In this document: positions 53,109-61,538 of the stretch, one piece after another
Numbering within the stretch: the first letter of the stretch is position 1
Layout of the letters: the number at the start of each line of letters is the position of its first letter
Source: Petunia secreta
Taxonomy: Eukaryota > Streptophyta > Magnoliopsida > Solanales > Solanaceae
Assembly (NCBI GenBank): GCA_029990175.1
Contig: JARKIP010000005.1
Location: forward strand, 32,125,501 to 32,189,500
Direction: 5' to 3'
DNA: 64,000 nucleotides
Program-made: the position numbers and the translations under genes
Notes under the pieces: generated by a model
Told to the model about the DNA's origin: nothing
Seen by the model: the letters and a program-made list of their open reading frames with translations, nothing else
The model's database searches: none

Positions 53109-53293
53109 GGAAGAAGAAGAATGTGAGGGGGAAGATTGATCTTTACAAGGCTGTGGATAAGAAGAGCAAAGATGCACTGGATGCCTTCTTGGAAGAGAAG
53201 AAAGAGGAAAAGAGTCCACTTTTTCTTGGGCATGAGTACAACTACAAGGATCTGAAAGAGATCATCAGAATGGAAGACAATTTGGAGGAAAAG
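53109..53293 (+). pseudogene. Ulp1-like gene, middle exon
   Basis: In phase with 47673 once P is removed: a basic run KRKKKNVRGK, then AVDKKSKDALDAFLEEKKEEK and YNYKDLKEIIRMEDNLEEK. It ends AAAAG, followed by GTAC at 53294, a plausible donor. The lysine-rich segment precedes the protease domain. Confidence 0.6.
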
Positions 53294-53648
53294 GTACACT
53301 CAATTCACCCTAATTCTTTTTTGATAGTACATATATTAGAGCAGATGTTAAAACATAGATTGGGATGTGAAAACATAACAAGCAGTGTTTAAACATTACA
53401 AATAAATTATAATATATGTAAACATAATACATAATGTGTAAATATATTAGTTAGTATTTAAACATTACGCCTTGATGTTTATAAAATGTTAAACATCTCT
53501 ATGATGTTGCAACATATAACAAGATGTTTAAACATTGTTTCTGGTGTTTAAACATTTCCACTGATGTTTAAACATCTCCACTGATGTTGACATGTTCTGC
53601 CTGGTGTTTATGTGTTTTCTTGTTTCTTTTTTTTTCCTTTTTCTGCAG
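53294..53648 (+). other. Probable intron of the Ulp1-like gene
   Basis: GT at 53294, a T-rich stretch and TTTCTGCAG ending at 53648; 355 bp, phase 0. The coding frame joins cleanly across it (EEK then HVEEIMS). It contains the palindrome tract 53340-53610. Confidence 0.6.
53340..53610. repeat. ATGTTTAAACAT palindrome tract 1 (intronic)
   Basis: Two perfect copies and several variants of the 12-bp palindrome, the best ones separated by 8 bp (20-bp period). It lies within the Ulp1-like gene's intron. Confidence 0.75.
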
Positions 53649-54274
53649 CATGTTGAGGAAATCATGAGCCTGATGAGACTTAAAAAGAAAGCCCACTCCC
53701 AGTTTTATCTCAAATCTAATGTCATTTTGGATTTGAATTTCTCAAAGAAATTGTGTGAGCTCTACAAGAAGAATTGTGTACACGTTGATGCCTTGGCTGC
53801 ACCTATAGAAGTGTAGCTGGAGACTGTTCAATTCAAGGATGATATGCTGGAATACGCACAAGGTAAGCAGCCGAACCCAGGGGTTGTGAAGTGGGCAGGG
53901 GTGAAGAAGATTTTCTATGTGTTAAAATTAAAAGATGTTCACTTTGTCACTGTGGAGTTCCGCGTGGAGGAAGGTAAGATAAGGCTGTACGACTCCCTGT
54001 GCAGTGACATCACTGATGATGAATTTGACACACTTATCAAGCCCATTACTTTCATGTTCCCCATTTTCATCAGGCACTGCAAGATGTTCAAAAGTTTGAC
54101 GAGGATATCTTGAACAATAAACTGTGGCCGTATGAGCGTGTGAAAGACCTCCCAACAAACTACACCCGTACTGCATCAGGTGGTTATGCCCTAGCCTTGA
54201 GTGAGCACCTTCTTACAAAGACTCCCTGGGACAAGCTCTGTGACAACACCATGGTGGATTTTAGGGTGAAATAG
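53649..54274 (+). pseudogene. Ulp1/C48-like protease domain, catalytically broken
   Basis: Frame opens HVEEIMSL and includes the Ulp1 signature: VHFVTVEFRVEEGKIRLYDSL, which supplies His and Asp in the usual HW...YDSL arrangement. It has an in-frame TAG at 53814-53816 and a frame change near 54070. The segment that should hold the catalytic Cys (DCG in the family) reads ASGGYALALSEHL, so the nucleophile is lost. Final stop at 54272-54274. The family cleaves SUMO or related substrates; this copy cannot. It is read on the strand opposite to the transposase remnant. Confidence 0.65.
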
Positions 54275-55153
54275 GTTGTGGACATATTTCATAGGAAGAT
54301 GGTACCGTAGTTTGATAAGTTATGGTTGGACAATTAAGTATTTGTTGGCATGTAAGGATAATTAAGTATTTGTTTTGGCTTGTTTGAATTTTATGTTATG
54401 TTTTGTTGTTGGTCATGTAAGGATAATTATATGTTTTATATGAATACTTTGGTTGTGTGGACTGTATAGATCTCACTGATTTAAGAAACATCGTATGGAT
54501 GTTTAGACATCTCATCATATGTGTAAACATATTTTACTATGTTGAAACATAATTCAGATGTTTAAAATATTAATTGGAATATGCTGAAACATCATCCGGA
54601 TGCTTAAACATGTCAGTATATGTGTAAACATCTTATCTAAATGTTTAAACATCTGAAACATTTATACAGAAGTTCCATCATCTCGAAATATGTTTAAACA
54701 TCACATTTATGTTTAAAACGTTAATTTAATGCGCTGGAACATTCTTTCTTTCTTTCCTTTTTGTTTCTCTTTTTGATAAGCTTTCTACCTTTGCAGTTTT
54801 GAACCTTTTAATGAAAAGGCATGAATTCCTTTCCCTTCACAATACACCCACACATCCCTTACTATCCACTATGATTGGTGGATGAAGGTGTTGAATGAAG
54901 TTTCTAATTGCATATGGTGTTTGATCAAAGAAATTTGTAACAATAACTTAATTCAAATCATATAGAAAAACTTCATACCACTTCATAAATATTCAAAACA
55001 ATGGAACTGAAAATGAAAGGACAAGACTACAAAACACGATATTCTAAACAAATAGAAAATTAAATAGCTAGACTTAAAAGGAGATTATTCAAACTACATT
55101 ATATCTTCACTTCATATGTGTGCCACTGGAGGACATAGTGGTGTAGAGTAGTT
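54275..55153. other. MULE linker with palindrome tract 2
   Basis: AT-rich; no supported gene. Tract 2 (about 54490-54745) has two perfect ATGTTTAAACAT copies among many variants. A T-rich stretch ending TTTGCAG at about 54796 looks acceptor-like but is followed by no recognisable exon. Confidence 0.5.
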
Positions 55154-55420
55154 CTAGGGGTCAATCTTGAGTTCAACTTGAATACCATGGAGCATACGCT
55201 TGATAAGATATATATATTTATCTTTATAATCCTCAAGGAATTAGTCGAACCTAGTGGTTAATTGCGTCACTTGATCCTCCACATTTCCAATATATGATGG
55301 TAATTGATCCACATCTGTGCTCAAGGTTGCAATATCTTCACGGACATATTCAATTTCAGTGGTTCTTGGCACTCTACGATCATGTTCTGGTGCTCTTGGG
55401 TGCGTTCCTCGGCGAGGCAT
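55154..55420 (-). pseudogene. Short decayed ORF in the MULE (88 codons with one stop)
   Basis: Minus strand from ATG at 55420 (MPRRGTHPRAPEHDRR), a heptad-like segment (VREDIATLSTDVDQLPSYIG), a TAA at 55241-55243, and continuation in the same frame to a stop at 55154. A small basic then coiled-coil-like protein. Not recognised; it could be an accessory gene of the MULE or chance. Confidence 0.35.
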
Positions 55421-57111
55421 CTTTGTTGTTGTTATTTCAAATGCTTGGTTTAGTGTTGGTTTGTGTTGTTTTCTTCAGATTTTGTTTGGGCTGGATGGAA
55501 GTGATTATGGCACACATATATATAGGCTAAATTTGGTGCCTTTTTGGTTGCATGTGTGATAATTACAAGAGGTGCCTATTCATATGTAGTTGTGTGTGTG
55601 CCTATTCACATCCGCCCCTTCATAAATTCATATACACCCCTTCATAACTCCACGTATACCCCTTCATTCACACATTAAAATAACTGCACATTCACATTAA
55701 ATACGACTGCTCATTGTCACAAAAAATGTTGCACATTCGCTCCAAGTAATAGTTTTGGCATCAATGCGGTTTATAAAAACACCATCACACATGTTCAAAC
55801 ATCTCAACAAACGTTTAAACATCTCGAAAGAATGTTAAACATCGTGTGGGTATGTTCCCAACATCTTGGTCGATGTGCAAACATGAATATCGATATTTAA
55901 ACATATTATTATAATGTTTAAACATACTACAAGATGTTTAAATATGGTGAGTAAATGTTTAAACATAACAACAGAATATTTAAACATCTTGTTAGATGTT
56001 TATACTTAAGCTTGAGTTTTCAATAAGAATAAGTTCAATTATCAATAAATACTTAGTTTAAAGTGTTTTTTTTTAACCATTTTCAGTCCTAAACCCGAAA
56101 TTTGATAAAAACTTATATTAACTCTAATCACTTGATAGATCACTACAAACTCCTTTATTAATATTCATCTACATGAGTGAACAAGTTAAAATAGAGTTCT
56201 CACTCTAATTTTGTTCAAAATCATTCACATGCACATAGGAATGACTAATTATTGGAGTTTAAACTACCAATATGTTCACCTTTAAATAACAATACATGTA
56301 AACGCTTAGTTGTTAGTGTTATCACTCATTTGATAACACTAACTCCTTTCACTCAAACACCTCCATCTTGATTGATAGAAACACCAATCATCAGTGTTAT
56401 CATTTCAAACACCTTCAATATCGATGGAATTATACTTTGTATACTTAATCATTAAGTTTATCATTCAAAATATGTAATTATACATCTTATCACTCAACAT
56501 ATGGTTGAATACTTGCAAAGAATAGATTTATACATCCAAACATAACATGATATGCTTAAACATTTCATGAAATGTGTAAACATATCATGATATGTTTCAA
56601 ACATCTGTCACGATGTTTAAACATCATGTAAGATGTTTGAAACATCTTGTAAGATGTTGCACATCTTACGAAATGTTTAAACATCAGCAACTGATGTTTA
56701 GAATAACTAGCAGGATCTTAAACATTTGTCCATATGTTTAAACATCTGCCGTGATGTTTAAATATATCGTCTTATGTTTAAACATCACACATGTTTGCAA
56801 CATCACGGAAGATGTTTAAGTTCATTAGTGGGATCTTAAACATAACGACATATTTTAAACATCTTATTAAATGTTTAAGTTCCGCCTGCTTGTTAAACAT
56901 TGCAAATACTATACTAAAATGAGAAGAAACATATATGAAAAAAGACAAATCGGCTAGTTATTTATAGAAACTGAATGCAATACATTAATACGTTCGATAA
57001 CTAAAATTACATGATATAAAAAACATAGATGTAATCTAAAGTTCACAACATAATAATACGTTAAATAAGGAAACTAGATTATATAAAACAACTTAAAATA
57101 TATCATAAACT
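55421..57111. other. MULE linker with palindrome tracts 3 and 4
   Basis: AT-rich; no supported gene. Tract 3 (about 55788-56010) has two perfect palindromes spaced 20-21 bp among variants. Tract 4 (about 56531-56915) has four perfect copies with 8-bp spacers predominating. The segment between them (56010-56520) has no feature I can name. Confidence 0.55.
56531..56915. repeat. ATGTTTAAACAT palindrome tract 4
   Basis: The densest tract: 12-bp palindromes and variants alternate with spacers of mostly 8 bp, such as CATGTAAG, CTTGTAAG and CTGCCGTG. Most spacers differ in sequence while their length is kept. Confidence 0.75.
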
Positions 57112-57396
57112 TCATCCTTCTACAATCTCCATTTCCAGTTCATCCAAAATTTCTGTAATTATTTGCATTACCCTTCGATGATCCCTCGCGTGCCTGTACC
57201 TTTAACGCCAGAAATCTGCTCGTAGTGTTTCCATGGCTCGATTCATCTCCGCCATGTCGTCCTTTAGAATTGCAGCTTCCCAATTTATATCGCCTCGTCG
57301 TTCTCATTGTGGCGCATTCTATATTGGTTAGTTTTGACGGGATGCCTGATCACTATTGCCAATCTGTAAGGGGTCGTTTGATCCTGCTTCAGACAT
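57112..57396 (-). pseudogene. Second short decayed ORF in the MULE (95 codons, several stops)
   Basis: Minus strand from ATG at 57396 (MSEAGSNDPLQIGNSDQ). One constant frame with four or five stops, then ILKDDMAEMNRAMETLRADF and VMQIITEILDELEMEIVEG. The helical, heptad-like composition resembles the other small ORF. Unrecognised. Confidence 0.3.
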
Positions 57397-57896
57397 ATTT
57401 ATGTTATTGAAGTTGTTAGTGATGGAAAATTTGCATATACTATTGGTGCATATAGTGTTAGGTATTTATAGGCTGTCAAGGTGGTTTTTAAAAGTCACCG
57501 TTTATACTTAAAGAGTCACCTTGTGGAATGAATGTGACTTTTCAGTGTAGACGTGCAGTTTTGCACAGTTACTGTGAAACATTCGTCGTGATGTTTAAAC
57601 ATCGAGTGGGATGTTTAATATATTCGGTGGAATTTGAAACATTTCATAATATGTTTACACACTACACGTGATGTTTAAACATATTAACTTATGTTTAAAC
57701 ATTTGATCTAATGTATACACATCTCCACTGATGTTGAATATTGTTCAAGATGTTTAAACATTGTGCAAGATATTTAGAACAGTTTCAAGTTCAATCAAAC
57801 ATTATATATTAAAATAGAGGCAGACAAAGTATGAGAAAACAAGACACAACTTAATAACTTAATACGAACATAAATAAAGGATTGTCTAACCAAAAA
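57397..57896. other. MULE linker with palindrome tract 5
   Basis: No supported gene. Tract 5 (about 57565-57790) has four perfect ATGTTTAAACAT copies. Confidence 0.55.
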
Positions 57897-58680
57897 TTAC
57901 ATATTAAAGGATTGTCTAAAACGAAGTTCAGAAATTAAACAACAAACACCCAAAGAAAATGATTGTTCAAAGCAGCAGCTAAACACTTGTTTGTTCATTT
58001 TGACTTGGTCCTGTAATTGTTGAGCAGGTAGTTTTTTTGTGGCCAAGCATTTTGCAGATCCGACATTTGTTCTCCTCTTTTTGAATCGCTCCCCAACAGA
58101 TGGAATTCTCTTTACCCTCATTCTTCCACGGCCAAGTTTCAAGTAAGAGCAATGTAATTCCCATACCTTCAGCTTATGAGGACAATCATGCCAAGATTAT
58201 TCATCCAGAACTGGATAGATTGTTTCGGTATATGCAAGCAAGTAGGAATCTACATAATAATATGACGACGTGTATCCGTAGATTTTCTTCCCAAACTCAT
58301 CTAGATACTTCACTCTCATAGATGCCATAGCATGTGGACAAGGTATCTTGTCCAAATCAAACCACTTGCAAGTACATGTCCTGTTGTGTAGGTCCACCTC
58401 ATAAGTCATATTTGTTGACCTCCTCCTTTGACTTTGAAAAAATGGGTATTCACTCGATGCACCAGAAGCTTGCTACCCAATGAATTGTTGGCTGATATCA
58501 CCTCCTCAATTAAGGGGACACAAGTGTTCGAACTGTGCACAAATTCCATGCGCCTCTAAAGAAACTTTTCAGCATAGTTCTCGTTTATAGCATTGAAAAG
58601 CGAATCGATTGGAAATTCTTTGTGATTCCTGAACATTGAGTTAACGGACTCGGCAATGTTTGTGGTCATCACATTGAACC
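57897..58680 (-). pseudogene. MULE (MURA-type) transposase, C-terminal remnant
   Basis: From 58680 on the minus strand: MTTNIAESVNSMFRNHKEFP, the conserved block after the catalytic core, with a stop near 58560 and a frame change near 58430; then the SWIM zinc finger CTCKWFDLDKIPCPHA (about 58380-58330) and, after another frame change, a CCHC knuckle CRICKMLGHKKTTC (about 58065-58020). An AG acceptor-like site precedes the first block (TATTGTAG), so 58681 onward was probably an intron. The DDE core is not seen. Several mutations make it non-functional. Confidence 0.7.
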
Positions 58681-58821
58681 TACAATATTAACATAAAATA
58701 AAGTTGATATGAACCTTAATCTGAAACCTGAACAACAAATTATGTCACAAGAAATAACAATGCAGTGAACAGACAGAAACATCAATATATATGTTTAACA
58801 TAAACCAAAATGTTTCTCACA
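58681..58821 (-). other. Putative intron remnant of the MULE transposase
   Basis: AT-rich, with ATGTTTAACAT-like words resembling the palindrome repeats. It ends where the style of sequence changes at about 58822. Confidence 0.35.
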
Positions 58822-59472
58822 TGACCCGGAATCCGGTTAGGCCGTGAGGGCACCCGACATCCTTCCCTAGACCCGTTGGGCGAACCCTTATAAATTAAAT
58901 TAGGAAAATAAATATAATAATTCATAAATAAGGACAAGACTTAAAACAAAAACACAGACATACTGATACCTCTAGCTGTACAAAAGAAATTACAGTTGAC
59001 TACCCAACATACTAGGTTTAGGGCTATCCAGACTAGACATGTAAGAGTACAAAAGAAGTCAAATACCTCCTGAAGGGAGCAAAATGCAACTGAAATAATA
59101 ACTAATAAACTGGTGGCCATCCTGAATAAAAGCTGGCTCACCCTGACAGCTGAAGTCGTCTTCGCTCCTTCACAACGTGGCGAACTCAATCCTGGAGCGA
59201 ACCTGCCGAAACGAAATAGATAGACAAGAAACAAACAACAAACAAGGGTGAGTCAAAAGGACTCAATAAGTGGGGCAGACTAGCCACCTCACAGAATAGG
59301 ATAGCTAGCCAGGGAGAAGAAAAACAGATAAACTAAATCCATCTTATTTGAACTATAAACAGGCAAAGCCAAATAGTAACTGAAAACACGTATGGAATCA
59401 TAAACAACCAGGGACATAAGGTAGACAGAACATATAGATATCCTGAACATGTCGACAATCGGAAATACATCC

Positions 59473-59600
59473 TGTTGCGGCGTGCAACCCGATCCATATA
59501 TTCATACTGTTGCGGCGTGCAACTCGATTCGTATATTTATACTGTTGTGGCGTGCAACCCGATCTGATCCATGTATTTATATTGTCGCGACGTGCAACCC
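59473..59600. repeat. 35-bp tandem repeat, three to four copies
   Basis: CTGTTGCGGCGTGCAAC begins each unit at about 59472, 59507 and 59542; a diverged fourth starts near 59582 after a 5-bp insertion. Confidence 0.75.
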
Positions 59601-59754
59601 AGGATACGAGCCATAAATATATAGGCAAACTGAGATACGGTATACATACCGCATATATAAAATACAACACGATAGTCACACAATAGTCAGCACGCGGTGC
59701 AATGAAATGGGATGAATGCAATATGATGCAATGGTGTCACATGTGCCAAATAGA

Positions 59755-60041
59755 TGGAGCGGAATCCTCCTGCTCCGGGGGTGGAATCCTCCTACCCTCA
59801 ATATGATGCAATAGAACGGAATCCTCCTGCTCGTAGGGCGAAATCCTCCTACCCTCAATATGATGCAATGGAGCAGAATCCTCCTGCTCCGAGGGCGGAA
59901 TCCTCCTACCCTCAATATGATGCAATGGAGCGGAATCCTCTTGCTCCGAGGGCGGAATCCTCCTACCCTCAATATAATGCAATGGAGCGGAATCCTCCTG
60001 CTCCGAGGGCGGAATCCTCCTACCCTCAATATGATGCAATG
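59755..60041. repeat. 57-bp tandem repeat, five copies
   Basis: ATGATGCAAT recurs at 59803, 59860, 59917, 59974 (one mismatch) and 60031, exactly 57 bp apart. Each unit contains two related GGAATCCTCCT half-units. Because 57 is divisible by three, open frames cross it on both strands; they are not taken as genes. Confidence 0.85.
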
Positions 60042-60773
60042 TGCATACGAATGCAACATGATGCAATAATAACCCATCACCAGCGCGGGACTCTCATCGA
60101 CAGCTGGAAAGTATATACCAACTCACAGCCAAAGTACAATACTCAGATTCTCAATGCAATACCAATAACAGGACATAATATATAATATAAAATGTAAATC
60201 CAAAGCTAAGGCGTAGTGACTACGCCTATCAGCAGCTATACACGTAAGGAATACGTGGTAGAAAATCCACGAGGCCAGGTGCCTCCAAAGAAATGGATAT
60301 AAACACTTACCTCGTTACAAAGTTAGCACAATTACTCAACAATCGCTTTGTCCTTTGAATTTATTGCCAAACGATCCCACTCTATTCAACAAGCAGAAAA
60401 ATATATCAAATTAGGCTAAAGGCTTCATTCCTCACATCTTAGGGATATCCAGGTAGGAACCTGATACCCTATTCGCATACGCAATATGCAGGCCAGGCCT
60501 ATATACAGAGTTTAAGATCACATAACCAAACCCCAAATAATTTACATTTATATGTTGCCCATAACTCACTGAGTACGAATATATAATCAATTTCGTTATC
60601 GGGGTCCATTTGACCCTTTAAACTATTAATTGAACTTATTAAAACGATGTCTAATATTCCAAGTTTTACCGTTAAAACATATTCAAACACACGTATTAAA
60701 CTCAAATAATATATTAGGATCATTACCTGAATGTTTCAGGGTGAAAATTCTACTTTTCTCCGGCCCCTTTTGG

Positions 60774-61538
60774 TGCAATGCAATTCCCGAAGGGATTGTT
60801 AGCACGAACGCGGAAGGACAAACAAGAGAGATAAAGATAAAAAGCAAGACAAAACTTGCTTCTTTCGAAAGAACAGTGAGGAACCTGTCTCAAAGCTCAA
60901 TCAAAAGGAGTACAAGGATCACCTATACTATGCAACAATCCTCAAGAGAACATTGCCTCTTGCAAACTGAATGATCAAGAGGAATGTTCAATCGGACTAA
61001 CCGAAAGCCACAAGTCCTTAAAAGCCCTCACCGGGGTTTTGCTCACGACGGAGACAAGAAGAAATGTGCTCGGCACTTTCATTCAATTCATCAATATTCA
61101 AAAACTAGCTACTTACAATGAAAGGAAACGGTGTTTATATAGGAAATACTAAGGGTAAACTAGTAAATAGGTCACAGTTGACCAATAGAAATAAGCCACG
61201 CAGGGCTGAGTTAGAATGTGTTCGGCAGATTTGACTTCGGCAGATTTGACTTCGGTAAGCCTTGGCTTCGGTTCTCGTTTGTCTGCTCGAACACACTCTT
61301 GCTGCCTTCGGACGCTCAATTGTCTTCGAGCTTATTGTCCTCGGTCACTTTTCCTTCGGGCTCAAATCTGAAGATAATGCCTTCGATTCTTGAGCTCGGC
61401 CACTCAGCTTCGGAGCAATTGTTTTCCTTCGGCCAGGCTAAGTGAACGTGCACATCGTGCAGCAGCTTGGCTTGGCTTCTTGTCATCGGTCTCCTCGGTG
61501 GATCGATCACTTGATCAGCACGTGATCGGGCTGCATCA
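60774..61538 (-). repeat. 3' LTR of M
   Basis: Inner edge (minus strand) TGATGCAGCCC at 61538. The outer edge is uncertain, at TGCAATGC (60774) or TGCAATTCCC (60779). There are no GC palindromes; CTTCGG/CCGAAG words recur instead (about 61200-61460). TATA box (minus CCTATATAAACACC) near 61137. Confidence 0.7.

Larger units (their letters stand above)
47092..58700. mobile_element. Decayed MULE with Ulp1-like gene and MURA-type transposase remnant
   Basis: Once P is removed, this region holds a plus-strand Ulp1-like gene, two short decayed minus-strand ORFs and, on the minus strand, the C-terminal part of a MULE transposase with SWIM zinc finger and a CCHC knuckle. Plant MULEs carrying an Ulp1-type protease gene are an established class (Kaonashi type). 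Terminal inverted repeats are not visible: the left end is beyond the Sirevirus insertion and the right end beyond 58.8 kb. Treating all parts as one element is an inference from their order and from the shared palindrome repeats. Confidence 0.6.
58822..60773. mobile_element. Repeat-rich LTR-like segment R
   Basis: No protein-coding frame is supported. It begins TGACCCGGAATCCGG after the MULE intron and contains two tandem arrays (59473-59600 and 59755-60041). The text (GTGAGGGCACCC; GCGGCGTGCAACCCGATCC) is reminiscent of long chromovirus LTRs, but neither a pair nor a primer site is visible. Element M follows. Boundaries are approximate. Confidence 0.35.

Noticed and set aside
56531..56915. 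CRISPR-like array (short palindromic repeats with even spacers)
   Set aside because: The units are only 12 bp, vary in sequence, have 8-bp spacers and sit in a plant MULE; no cas genes. Better described as a protein-binding or low-complexity repeat.
59676..60185. Long repetitive ORFs on both strands over the 57-bp array
   Set aside because: The period is divisible by three, so frames stay open on both strands; the peptides are artefacts of the repeat.
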